Shown here: piece by piece, positions 17,180-25,714 of the stretch
Layout: every line of letters starts with the position of its first letter
Position numbering within the stretch: position 1 is the stretch's first letter
From: Oceanicola sp. S124
GTDB taxonomy: Bacteria; Pseudomonadota; Alphaproteobacteria; Rhodobacterales; Rhodobacteraceae
DNA: 34,493 nucleotides
Assembly: GCF_000220565.1 (NCBI RefSeq)
Contig: NZ_AFPM01000284.1
Location: 1 to 34,493, forward strand
Direction: 5' to 3'
Made by a program: the position numbers and the translations under genes
The notes under the pieces: generated by a model
What the model saw: only the letters and a program-made list of their open reading frames with translations
Database searches by the model: none
Told to the model about the DNA's origin: nothing

Positions 17180-18151
17180 TCAGACGGGCGCCGTGACCGC
17201 GCGGGCCTGCCAGAGGCGACGGGCTTCGGCCTCGGGCTGGGCAAACCCCAGCGTGTCGAGCGCAAGCGCGGCGGTGCCCAGCACCACGGCCTCGGCGAGA
17301 GTGTCCTGCCATTCCCCGGACCAGAGCTGCGCCAGCCGCGTCTGGCTTTCCCAGCCCTGGTTCAGCTTCTGCGTCTCGGGCAGGATCTCGGGCGCGCTGC
17401 CGTCGAAGGCGGCGCCGTCGCGCAGGCCGAAGAGGGCCGTGGCCTTGGTCGGGTTACGCTCGAACTCGCCGCCGCCGCCCTTGATCACGGTCAGCGCCTG
17501 CTGGCCCAGCAGCTTGCCCGCATCGGCCTGAAGTTCCCGGTAGGGTGGGTGGAACACCCCCTGGACCGAGGCCGGGGCCTTCGCCGGGTTCAGCACCCGC
17601 AGCACCGTGTTGACGCAGCTGCGCACCCCCAGCTTGTCGCGCAGGCGCAGCAGATCCAGCAGCGCGGGCTGGAAGGCTTCCAGCGACAGATAGGCGATGC
17701 CCTGCGCCTCCAGCAGCTCTCCGGCCTCTGAGACCGAGCCCGCCATGGGGATGCCGACCAGCGGCAGCGCGCCCCGGACCGAGGCCGCCGCCTGCATGTG
17801 GTGTTCGGAATTCCACCCGTGAATCAAGACCTTGTGCCCGGCAGAGGCGACCAGTCGGGCCGAGAGCAGGAAGAACGGCAGCCCCCGCGTGCGCCCGGCG
17901 GCATAGCTGGGCCAGTCAAGCGCGGGCCGGGGGATCTGCGGCAGCGTCTCGCGCGCGGCCTCGGCGAAACCGGCGATTTCCTCGGCCACCTCGCCCTTCA
18001 TGCGCAGGAGGGTCAGGATCGCGCCGATGGCTTCGGGGTCGCCTTCACCGTCCAGGATGATGCGCATGGCCTCGCGGGCCTCGTCCAGCGTGAAGGAGCG
18101 CGACCGCCCCTGCCCACGGGCCAGGATACGGGAATAGGGGGCCAGTTTCAT
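17180..18151 (-). CDS. TrpD2/YbiB-like 'glycosyl transferase family' protein in the nitrate operon
   Basis: A 323-residue homologue of the anthranilate phosphoribosyltransferase fold: an N-terminal helical domain (about 1-75, ILDGEGDPEAIGAILTLLRMKGE) and a nucleoside-phosphorylase-like domain. The PRPP-binding KHGN-type motif of true TrpD is replaced by LIHGWNSEHH, so anthranilate phosphoribosyl transfer is not expected; YbiB-type TrpD2 proteins bind nucleic acid instead. The family-like QGVFHPPYREL segment and IKGGGGEFERNP are present. ATG at 18151 overlaps the nasA stop as ATGA, so it is translationally coupled as the last gene of the nas operon. The longer reading to 18322 lies inside nasA and is not used. 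Its role in nitrate assimilation is unknown; a link to molybdopterin or siroheme supply is only a guess. Confidence 0.82.
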   Translation of the reverse strand: MKLAPYSRILARGQGRSRSFTLDEAREAMRIILDGEGDPEAIGAILTLLRMKGEVAEEIAGFAEAARETLPQIPRPALDWPSYAAGRTRGLPFFLLSARLVASAGHKVLIHGWNSEHHMQAAASVRGALPLVGIPMAGSVSEAGELLEAQGIAYLSLEAFQPALLDLLRLRDKLGVRSCVNTVLRVLNPAKAPASVQGVFHPPYRELQADAGKLLGQQALTVIKGGGGEFERNPTKATALFGLRDGAAFDGSAPEILPETQKLNQGWESQTRLAQLWSGEWQDTLAEAVVLGTAALALDTLGFAQPEAEARRLWQARAVTAPV

Positions 18152-20781
18152 TCCGCCGCCTCGCGCGGGGCCAGCCGCGCCAGCAGGTCGGCCAGCTCGG
18201 GCCGGCAGGAGCCGCAGTTGGTGCCCGCGCCGAGCGCCTCGCCGATGGCCTCGACCGAGACCAGCCTCTGGTCCTCGATGGCGTTCAGGATCGTGTTCAC
18301 CCCGATGCCGAAGCAGGAACACAGCACCGGGCCGGGGTCGGGCTGATCGGCACCGGCGCGGCCCGACAGCACCATGGGCGCATCGGTGCCCGGCAGGGCC
18401 GAAAGGTAGTCGCGCATCACGGCAACGGGTTCGGGGGCGGCGAAGAAGGCGGCACGCAGCCGGCCCTCTTCGACAAAGGCGGCGCGGAAGGTGCCGCGGG
18501 CGGGATCGCTGACGATCTGCATGTTGCCTCCGTCGATCTGGAACAGGTCTCTAGCGTAGACCTCCCAGTCGTCGGGGCAAGAGGCATGGGCGATTTCCGC
18601 CCGCCAGCCCTGCGCCGTCTTCGCCCGCGCCCAGTAGTCGGCGCGGGGGGTGAAGCCCCTGTCACTGATGGCAAATCCGTAGAACCCGGCCTGCCAGCGG
18701 GCGACCTGCGCCACGGCCGCCTTGCTTTCGGGCTGCCCCGACACCGGGTCCACCACCGGCGCCACCAGCGCGTCGATCCGGCCCGAGGGCGCGGTTTCGC
18801 CGGTCCAGTGCATGGGGGCGAAGATGTCGCCGGGGCGGATCTTCTCGGTCAGGAGGGCGCGCAGGATGGCGCGGCCATGGGGCGATGTGACCTCGACCAG
18901 ATCGGAGGGAGAGATGCCGCGCGCGGCTGCGTCGGACGGATGGATCTCAAGGAAGGGTTCCGCAAGGTGGGCCGACAGCTTCGCCGAGCGCCCCGAGCGG
19001 GTCATCGTGTGCCACTGGTCGCGGATGCGCCCGGTGTTGAGGCGGAAGGGGTGTTCCGCCGTCGTCTGCGCCACCGGGCCGCGCGGCGTGACCGGCAGCA
19101 TGCGTCCCTTGCCCGAGGGGGTAAAGAAACGCCCGTCACCGAAGAAGCGCCCGCCCTGCCGGGCGCCGGCGACGGGCCAGCGGGTGGGAGACAGGGTTTC
19201 GTACCCGGCATCCGAGATGTCGGAGAGGCCGGAGATGTCGAAATCCAGCCCGAAGCCCCCGGCGATGCCGGAAAGCGCGGCGTATTCGCGGAAGATCTCG
19301 GCCGGGCCGGCATAGTCGAAGGCCGCGCCCCAGCCCATGCGGGCGGCGAAGCCGGTCAGGTGCTGCCAGTCGGGGCGGGCCTCGCCCGGCGCCTCCAGCA
19401 CCTTGCGCTGGCGGCTGATGGTGCGGTCGGAATTGGTAACGGTGCCCGATTTCTCGGCCCAGCCGGTGGCGGGCAGCAGCAGGTCGGCGAGGCGCGCGGT
19501 ATCCGTCGCGCCGGTGATGTCCGACACCACCACGAAATCACAGCCCGCGATGGCCTCGCGCACGCGGTCGGCATCCGGCAGGGTCACTGCCGGGTTGGTG
19601 TGCATGATCCACAGCGCCTTGATGCGCCCCTCGCCCACGGCGCGGAACATGTCCACGGCCTTCAGCCCCGGCGTGTCGGCGATGGTGGGGGCATCCCAGA
19701 AGCCACGCACGGCGCTGCGGTGGTCGGCGTTTTCCAGATCCATGTGGCAGGCCAGCATGTTGGCCAGCCCGCCGACCTCGCGCCCGCCCATGGCATTGGG
19801 CTGGCCGGTGACGCTGAACGGCCCCGCGCCGGGCTGCCCGATCCGCCCCGTGGCAAGGTGGCAATTGAGGATCGCGTTCACCTTGTCGGCCCCGGCAGTG
19901 CTTTGGTTGACCCCCTGCGAATAGACGGTGACCACCTTCTCGGTGCCGATCCAGAGATCGTAGAAGGCGCGCAGATCGGCGGCTTCGATCCCCGTCGCGG
20001 TCAGGTCAGAGGCGCGGGCCACGGCCACGGCGGCCTCGAAGCCCTCGACATGAGAGAGGAACCCGGCATCCGCCGCGCCCGCGCGGTCGATGGCCGCCAG
20101 CAGCCCGTTGAACAGCGCCACGTCGCCGCCGGGGGCCACGGGCAGGTGCAGGTCGGCAATATCGCAGGTGGCGGTGCGGCGTGGGTCGATGACCACGACG
20201 CGCAGATGCGGGCGGGCCTTCTTCGCCGCGACGAGGCGCTGGTAAAGCACCGGGTGGCACCAAGCCAGGTTCGAGCCTGTCAGCACCACCAGGTCGGCCT
20301 CTTCCAGGTCCTCGTAGGTGCCGGGCACGGTGTCGGTGCCGAAGGCGCGCTTGTGGCCCGCCACCGACGACGCCATGCAAAGCCTTGAATTCGTGTCGAC
20401 ATTCGCCGACCCGATGAAGCCCTTCATCAGCTTGTTGGCGACGTAGTAATCCTCGGTCAGCAATTGACCCGAGACGTAGAAGGCCACCGCGTCCGGGCCG
20501 TGCCCGTCGATCACGGCCCGGAACTTCTGCGCCGCCAGATCCAGCGCCCTGTCCCAGCTGACCCTCTCGCCCCGCAGCATCGGGTAGAGCAGCCGGTCCT
20601 CCATCCCCAGCGTCTCGCCCAGGTTTGTGCCCTTGGAACACAGGCGACCGAAGTTCGCCGGATGCTCGGTATCTCCGCGCACCGAAAGACCGCCCTGCCC
20701 GTCCGGGCCAAGCAGCACGCCGCAACCGACCCCGCAATAGGCGCAGGTCGAGCGGATCTCGGAGGCGGAGACATCCTTCAT
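18148..20781 (-). CDS. nasA: Assimilatory nitrate reductase catalytic subunit
   Basis: An 877-residue molybdoenzyme. The N-terminal [4Fe-4S] ligands are C13, C16, C20 and C48 (CAYCGVGC...RLC), as in Nas/Nap nitrate reductases, and C135 in SRLCMASS is the probable molybdenum ligand. Molybdopterin-guanine-dinucleotide domains fill the middle, and the C-terminus carries a BFD-type [2Fe-2S] domain with LCSCFG and NCGSC (about 825-870), a feature of assimilatory enzymes. There is no twin-arginine signal, so it is cytoplasmic. It reduces nitrate to nitrite. The start shares one base with the nirD stop (TGATG). Formate dehydrogenase is excluded by the BFD tail and operon context. Confidence 0.95.
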   Translation of the reverse strand: MKDVSASEIRSTCAYCGVGCGVLLGPDGQGGLSVRGDTEHPANFGRLCSKGTNLGETLGMEDRLLYPMLRGERVSWDRALDLAAQKFRAVIDGHGPDAVAFYVSGQLLTEDYYVANKLMKGFIGSANVDTNSRLCMASSVAGHKRAFGTDTVPGTYEDLEEADLVVLTGSNLAWCHPVLYQRLVAAKKARPHLRVVVIDPRRTATCDIADLHLPVAPGGDVALFNGLLAAIDRAGAADAGFLSHVEGFEAAVAVARASDLTATGIEAADLRAFYDLWIGTEKVVTVYSQGVNQSTAGADKVNAILNCHLATGRIGQPGAGPFSVTGQPNAMGGREVGGLANMLACHMDLENADHRSAVRGFWDAPTIADTPGLKAVDMFRAVGEGRIKALWIMHTNPAVTLPDADRVREAIAGCDFVVVSDITGATDTARLADLLLPATGWAEKSGTVTNSDRTISRQRKVLEAPGEARPDWQHLTGFAARMGWGAAFDYAGPAEIFREYAALSGIAGGFGLDFDISGLSDISDAGYETLSPTRWPVAGARQGGRFFGDGRFFTPSGKGRMLPVTPRGPVAQTTAEHPFRLNTGRIRDQWHTMTRSGRSAKLSAHLAEPFLEIHPSDAAARGISPSDLVEVTSPHGRAILRALLTEKIRPGDIFAPMHWTGETAPSGRIDALVAPVVDPVSGQPESKAAVAQVARWQAGFYGFAISDRGFTPRADYWARAKTAQGWRAEIAHASCPDDWEVYARDLFQIDGGNMQIVSDPARGTFRAAFVEEGRLRAAFFAAPEPVAVMRDYLSALPGTDAPMVLSGRAGADQPDPGPVLCSCFGIGVNTILNAIEDQRLVSVEAIGEALGAGTNCGSCRPELADLLARLAPREAAE

Positions 20782-21113
20782 CAGGCGGCGCTCCTCTTGC
20801 CGACGGCGACGGCGTCCAGCATCAGCCGGCCCTCTTCCAGGCGGATCGGATAGGTGGCGATGCGGCCCTCGTCAGCACCCTGTGCCTCGCCCGTCTCAAG
20901 CGAGAACACCCAGTTGTGCAGCGGGCAGGTGACCTTGCGGCCATGCACGATGCCATCCGACAGCGGCCCGCCCTTGTGCGGGCAGCTGTTGGAAGCGGCA
21001 AAGACCTCGGCCTCGGCGGTGCGGAAGATGGCGATGCAGCCGACGGGTGTCTTGACCATCCGCGCGCCCCGCAGGGGCACGTCGTCGATATGTCCGATGT
21101 CGATCCAGCTCAT
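20781..21113 (-). CDS. nirD: Nitrite reductase small subunit with Rieske ligands
   Basis: A 110-residue Rieske-fold protein. Unlike the cluster-less NirD of enterobacteria it keeps both ligand pairs, SCPHKGGPL and TCPLHNW (C-x-H, 16 residues, C-x2-H), so it should carry a [2Fe-2S] cluster, like NasG of Paracoccus. It probably passes electrons to, or between domains of, NirB. The ATG overlaps the nirB stop as ATGA and its stop overlaps the nasA start, so nirB-nirD-nasA are tightly coupled. The length is normal for NirD. Confidence 0.93.
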   Translation of the reverse strand: MSWIDIGHIDDVPLRGARMVKTPVGCIAIFRTAEAEVFAASNSCPHKGGPLSDGIVHGRKVTCPLHNWVFSLETGEAQGADEGRIATYPIRLEEGRLMLDAVAVGKRSAA

Positions 21114-23548
21114 TCCGCGGCCTCCAGGGTGATGTCGGCAAGGGGCTGGTACTGATCGGCGCGACGTTCGGCGTGATCGGCCCAGGGGTCCTTGCGGTAG
21201 ACGGATTGCGAGATTTCAAAGCGCTCGTTCAGGGCGGCGCGCTCGGCGTCATCCGACAGACGCTCCTTCACCCAGTCGAGCCCCACCTTGGCGACCCATT
21301 TGTAGGGCCGGTCCAGGTACTTGGCGTGTTCGCGGTAAAGCTGGACGAAGGCGGCGGTCCATTCGATGGCCTCTTCTTCCGTCTTCACGTCGACGAGGCG
21401 CTCGGTTTCCTTCACGTCCATGCCAGCGGCACCGGCGACGCCCACCTGGAAGCCGCTGTCGACGCAGACGATGCCCACGTCCTTGCAGGTCGCCTCGGCG
21501 CAGTTGCGCGGGCAGCCCGAGACACCCAGCTTCACCTTGTGCGGCGTCCACGACCCCCACAGCTTCTGTTCCAGCTTGATGCCAAGCCCGGTGCTGTCCT
21601 GGGTGCCGAAGCGGCAGTGGTCCTTGCCCACGCATGTCTTCACCGTGCGCAGACCCTTGGAATAGGCATGACCCGAGACCATGCCCGCCTGGTTCAGATC
21701 GTACCAGATCGCCGGCAGATCCTCCTTCTTCACACCCAGAAGGTCGATACGTTGGCCGCCGGTCACCTTTACCGTGGGAACCTTGTACTTGTCGGCGGCG
21801 TCCGCAATGGCGCGCAGCTCGTCGGGGGTGGTGATGCCACCCCACATGCGCGGCATCACCGAGAAGGTCCCGTCCTTCTGGATGTTGGCGTGGTTGCGCT
21901 CGTTCACGAAGCGCGACTGCAGGTCGTCCTGGTACTCCAGCGGCCAATCCGCCAGCAGGTAGTAGTTCACCGCCGGGCGGCAGACATGGCAGCCGTTCGG
22001 GGTGGTCCAGCCCAGCTCCTGCCAGACGGCGGGCTGGGATTTCAGTTCCTGCGCCTTGATCAACCGGCGCACGTCCTCATGCGTCAGGTCGGTGCAGCCG
22101 CAGACCGATTGCGCGGCGGGCAGGACGAAGTCATCGCCCAGCGTGGCGGCCATGACCTGTTCCACCAGACCCGTGCAGGTCCCGCAGGAGGCCGAGGCCT
22201 TGGTCGTAGCCTTGATATCGGCGAGGCTGCCTGCCCCGTCCTTGATAGCCTGGACGATCTGTCCCTTGCATACGCCGTTGCAGCCGCAGATCTCCGCGTC
22301 ATCCGGTAAGGCTGCAACGGCTGCCAAAGGGTCCCCTGCGGCCCCCCCCTGGAAAGCCGGTCCGAAGATCAGGGTGTCGCGCATCTCGGCGACGCTTTCA
22401 CCTTCCTTGATCAGGCCGAAGAACCAGCTGCCATCGGCGGTGTCGCCGTACATCACCGCGCCGATCAGGCGATTGTCCTTCAGAACCAGTCGCTTGTAGA
22501 CGCCGCGTGCGGGATCACGGAAGACGATGTCCTCGCGGTCCTCGCCCTCGGCGAAGTCACCGGCGCTGAACAGGTCGCAGCCCGTCACCTTCAGCTTGGT
22601 CGAGACCTCTTTCTGCACGAAGGTGGCAGGCTTGCCCGACAGCGTCGCGGCGGCCACCTTGGCCTGCTCGTAAAGCGGCGCGACGAGGCCGAAGATGGCG
22701 CCGTTGTGCTCGACGCATTCGCCGACCGACAGGATATGCGCGTCCGAGGTGACCATCTGGTCGTCGACATGGATGCCCTTGTCCACGGCCAGCCCGGCCT
22801 GCTGGCCAAGCGCCACGTTGGGGCGGATGCCGACGGCCATGACCAGCAGGTCGCAGGGCAGCACGGTGCCATTGTCCAGCTCCAGCCCGGTCACATGGCC
22901 GTTTGCGCCAAGGATCTGCTTGGAGTTGGTCGAGCACAGCACCTTGATGCCCCGGCCCACCAGTTCCTTGCGCAGCAGGTAGCCCGCGGCCTCGTCCAGC
23001 TGGCGTTCCATCAGGTGGCCCATCAGGTGAACGACCGTCACGTCGACACCGCGCGCATGAAGGCCGGCGGCAGCTTCCAGTCCAAGGAGGCCGCCGCCGA
23101 TCACCACCGCTTTCGCAGCCTGTTGCTCTCCCAGGGCGATCATGCGGTTGGTGTCTTCCAGATCCCGGTAGGCGATGACGCCGTCCAGGTCGTGCCCCGG
23201 AAGGGGGATGATGAAGGGGTTCGAGCCGGTGGCGATGACCAGCTTGTCGTAGGGCAGGACATCGCCGGTCTCGGTCATCACGCGGCGGTTGGCGCGGTCG
23301 ATCTCGGCCACCTTCTCGCCGAAGCGGCAGGTGACGCCGTGCTCTTCGTACCAGGCATCGTCATGGGTGACGATCTCCTCGTAGGTCTTCTCGCCCGAGA
23401 GGACGGGGGACAGCATGAGGCGGTTATAGTTGCCGCGCGGCTCGGCGTTGAACAGGGTGACATCCCAGTCCTCGCCCTGGTCCAGCAGATGCTCCAGCAT
23501 CCGGCCCGAGGCCATGCCAGCCCCGATGACGATCAGCTTTCTGGTCAT
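21110..23548 (-). CDS. nirB: Assimilatory NAD(P)H nitrite reductase large subunit
   Basis: An 812-residue protein with FAD (VIGAGMASGR, residues 6-15) and NAD(P) (VVIGGGLLGLEAA, about 148-160) Rossmann motifs, two BFD-like segments (CGCNGVCKG...CGTC near 420-460 and CGCTD...CHVC near 485-525), and the siroheme/[4Fe-4S] reductase domain. The siroheme-cluster cysteines are C639 and C645 (CVGKDHC) and C679 and C683 (CPRNC). The enzyme reduces nitrite to ammonium with six electrons in the cytoplasm. AAGGAGA precedes the ATG. It lies 22 bases after the globin gene and is coupled to nirD. A siroheme synthase gene is not in the window. Confidence 0.96.
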   Translation of the reverse strand: MTRKLIVIGAGMASGRMLEHLLDQGEDWDVTLFNAEPRGNYNRLMLSPVLSGEKTYEEIVTHDDAWYEEHGVTCRFGEKVAEIDRANRRVMTETGDVLPYDKLVIATGSNPFIIPLPGHDLDGVIAYRDLEDTNRMIALGEQQAAKAVVIGGGLLGLEAAAGLHARGVDVTVVHLMGHLMERQLDEAAGYLLRKELVGRGIKVLCSTNSKQILGANGHVTGLELDNGTVLPCDLLVMAVGIRPNVALGQQAGLAVDKGIHVDDQMVTSDAHILSVGECVEHNGAIFGLVAPLYEQAKVAAATLSGKPATFVQKEVSTKLKVTGCDLFSAGDFAEGEDREDIVFRDPARGVYKRLVLKDNRLIGAVMYGDTADGSWFFGLIKEGESVAEMRDTLIFGPAFQGGAAGDPLAAVAALPDDAEICGCNGVCKGQIVQAIKDGAGSLADIKATTKASASCGTCTGLVEQVMAATLGDDFVLPAAQSVCGCTDLTHEDVRRLIKAQELKSQPAVWQELGWTTPNGCHVCRPAVNYYLLADWPLEYQDDLQSRFVNERNHANIQKDGTFSVMPRMWGGITTPDELRAIADAADKYKVPTVKVTGGQRIDLLGVKKEDLPAIWYDLNQAGMVSGHAYSKGLRTVKTCVGKDHCRFGTQDSTGLGIKLEQKLWGSWTPHKVKLGVSGCPRNCAEATCKDVGIVCVDSGFQVGVAGAAGMDVKETERLVDVKTEEEAIEWTAAFVQLYREHAKYLDRPYKWVAKVGLDWVKERLSDDAERAALNERFEISQSVYRKDPWADHAERRADQYQPLADITLEAAE

Positions 23549-23570
23549 TTCGATCTCCTTGGGATCGGGG

Positions 23571-24011
23571 TTAGCTTGTCCCTGCCGCGGCAGGGGGTTC
23601 AGCGGGGTAGGCCGAGGCGATCATCGCGCCCGACAGCGTGGTGTAGGCAGTGACCCAGGCGGCCTTGACCTCGGGGGTGAAGTCTTCGCCCAGACCGGCT
23701 TCGAGGGTACGCAGCAGCGAGGCACCGACGGCCTCGTAATGGGCGGGCTGGACACCGTATTCGACATGGCGCGCGGCCAGGTCGGCGGCCACCGGCAGCA
23801 GCGCGGGAATGTCGTTCAGCCCCTTCACCACGGCGTTCAGCATCTGCATCAGCTTGCCGCCCTGTTTCTGCATATCCGCCCCGGCAAAGAGCGGCTTCAC
23901 CTCGGGGGCGGTGTCGAAAAGGTCGGCGTAGAAGATTTCGGCCGCCTTGCCCTTGATCGGCCAGACCTTGGCAAAACTCGACTGGACAAGGGTGATTTCA
24001 CTGGTTTCCAT
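23571..24011 (-). CDS. Single-domain bacterial globin
   Basis: A 146-residue globin resembling Vitreoscilla-type haemoglobin or the haem domain of flavohaemoglobins, without a reductase domain. The proximal histidine is in AARHVEYGV (about residue 89), followed by PAHYEAVGASLLRTLEAGL, the usual F-G region. CD-region FAGADMQKQGGKLMQML precedes the distal helix. It sits between nrtCD (6 bases away) and nirB (22 bases), so it is an operon member. Likely jobs are scavenging nitric oxide made by nitrite reductase, or binding oxygen; which of these is inference. The last ten residues (AEPPAAAGTS) form a flexible tail. Confidence 0.88.
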   Translation of the reverse strand: METSEITLVQSSFAKVWPIKGKAAEIFYADLFDTAPEVKPLFAGADMQKQGGKLMQMLNAVVKGLNDIPALLPVAADLAARHVEYGVQPAHYEAVGASLLRTLEAGLGEDFTPEVKAAWVTAYTTLSGAMIASAYPAEPPAAAGTS

Positions 24012-24017
24012 GGGTCA

Positions 24018-25709
24018 CTACTCCGCAGCTATCTTCGCCGTCGCCCTGCCTTCGGGCTTCGGCTTGGGTTTCGCGCCGTGCTCGTACTCCTCGAGGAAAT
24101 CGAGCACTTCCTGGCGGTAGTGGTAGTAGTCGGGATGTTCCAACAGAGCCTTACGGGTCCGGGGGCGCGGCAGGTCCACCTTGGTGATCTTGCCGATGGT
24201 GGCGCGGGGGCCGTTGGTCATCATGACCACGCGGTCGGCCAGCAGGATCGCCTCGTCGACGTCATGGGTGACGCAGACGGCGGTGACCTTGGTGCGCGAC
24301 CAGACCTCCATCAGCACCTCCTGCAGTTCCCAGCGGGTGAGGCTGTCGAGCATGCCGAAGGGCTCATCCAGCAGCAGCAGCTTGGGGGAAAGGGCGAAGG
24401 CGCGGGCAATGCCGACGCGCTGCTTCATGCCGTTGGACATGGAATGCGCCGGGCGGTCCATGGCATCGGCCAGGCCCACACGTTCGAGGTAATATTCCAC
24501 CACGTCCTGCTTTTCCGCCTGGCTGGCGCGGGGATAGACCTTGTCCACGCCAATCGCGCAGTTCTCGCGCGCCGAGAGCCAGGGGAAGAGGTTGGGCGAC
24601 TGGAAGACCACCGCGCGTTCGGGGTCCGCACCGCGCACCTCGTAGCCGTCCAGCTTGATCACCCCTTCCGAGATGTCATTGAGACCGGCGGTCATGGTCA
24701 GCACGGTGGACTTGCCGCAACCCGAGTGGCCGATGAGAGAGACGAACTCGCCCCGGTCCAGCTTCAGGTTGAAGTCCTCGACCACGGTCAGCGGGCCTTT
24801 CGGCGTCGGATAGACCTTGTGCAGGTTGTCGAAGCTCAGGAAGCGGTCGTCGATCATGCCCTTCTGCGCCTCGGTGACGGCCTTGGGCAGGTTGTGGATC
24901 GCCTCGACGCTGGGAAGGGTGCGGGTCTCTTCGGCCTTGGCCTCGATACCGACATCCATCAGGTAGGTGGTGACGCGGGCGCGCAGGACCTTGAAGGTCT
25001 CGTCGCTGTTCATCGCCGAGCGGTCGCGCGGCCGCGCCATGTCCACGGTGAATTCCTCGCCCAGGGTCCCGTCGGGGTTCAGGGCGATGATGCGGTCGGC
25101 CAGCAGGATGGCTTCGTCCACGTCATTGGTGATCAGCACGCAGGTCTGCTTTTCCTCGTTCCAGATCGCCTCGATCTCGTCGCCGAGGTTGGCGCGGGTC
25201 AGGGCGTCCAGCGCGGAAAGCGGCTCGTCCAGCAGCAGGACTTCGGGGTTCATCGCCAGGGCGCGGGCCACGTTGACCCGCTGGCGCATGCCGCCAGACA
25301 GCTCCGCCGGGCGGCGGGTCGTGGCGTGGGACAGGCCGACCATCTGGATGTACTTGTCGGCCTTGGCCGTCTTCTCGGCCTTCGACAGGCCGGGGAAGAT
25401 CGTGTCCACCGCCAGCATGACGTTGCCGTGCACCGTCAGCCAGGGCATCAGCGAGTAGTTCTGGAAGATCACGCCGCGCTCGGGGCCGGGGCCCGTGACG
25501 GGCTTGCCCTTGAACAGGACCTCGCCCTTCGTGGGCGCTTCCAGCCCGGCAAGCAGGTTGATCAGGGTGGTCTTGCCGCTGCCCGAGAAGCCCAGCAGGA
25601 CCAGGAATTCGCCTTCCGCGACGCTGAGGTCGATGTCCTTCAGCACGTGGGTGGCATGGGTGCCCTCGCCGAAGCTTTTCGAGACGTTCTTGAGATCCAG
25701 GATGCTCAT
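24018..25709 (-). CDS. nrtCD: Nitrate ABC transporter ATPase, two tandem nucleotide-binding domains (NrtC-NrtD fusion)
   Basis: A 563-residue protein with two complete ABC ATPase domains joined by a linker of about 60 residues (225-290). Domain 1: Walker A GFSGSGKTT (40-48), signature LSGGMRQ (137-143), Walker B VLLLDE (157-162), and an Asn (N195, in TNDVDEA) where the switch histidine belongs. Domain 2: Walker A GHSGCGKST (327-335), altered signature MSNGMKQ (424-430), Walker B LLLLDE, and a normal switch H482 (THDVDEA). It powers NrtB at the membrane. ATG at 25709 is taken; GTG at 25718, overlapping the nrtB stop as GTGA, is an alternative. The longer reading back to 26093 is inside nrtB. 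A Lys/Pro tail ends the protein. Confidence 0.93.
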   Translation of the reverse strand: MSILDLKNVSKSFGEGTHATHVLKDIDLSVAEGEFLVLLGFSGSGKTTLINLLAGLEAPTKGEVLFKGKPVTGPGPERGVIFQNYSLMPWLTVHGNVMLAVDTIFPGLSKAEKTAKADKYIQMVGLSHATTRRPAELSGGMRQRVNVARALAMNPEVLLLDEPLSALDALTRANLGDEIEAIWNEEKQTCVLITNDVDEAILLADRIIALNPDGTLGEEFTVDMARPRDRSAMNSDETFKVLRARVTTYLMDVGIEAKAEETRTLPSVEAIHNLPKAVTEAQKGMIDDRFLSFDNLHKVYPTPKGPLTVVEDFNLKLDRGEFVSLIGHSGCGKSTVLTMTAGLNDISEGVIKLDGYEVRGADPERAVVFQSPNLFPWLSARENCAIGVDKVYPRASQAEKQDVVEYYLERVGLADAMDRPAHSMSNGMKQRVGIARAFALSPKLLLLDEPFGMLDSLTRWELQEVLMEVWSRTKVTAVCVTHDVDEAILLADRVVMMTNGPRATIGKITKVDLPRPRTRKALLEHPDYYHYRQEVLDFLEEYEHGAKPKPKPEGRATAKIAAE

Positions 25710-25714
25710 GACGC

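Noticed and set aside
18586-20388. A 600-codon plus-strand frame opposite nasA
   Set aside because: Antisense shadow of a confidently identified molybdoenzyme; compositionally biased.
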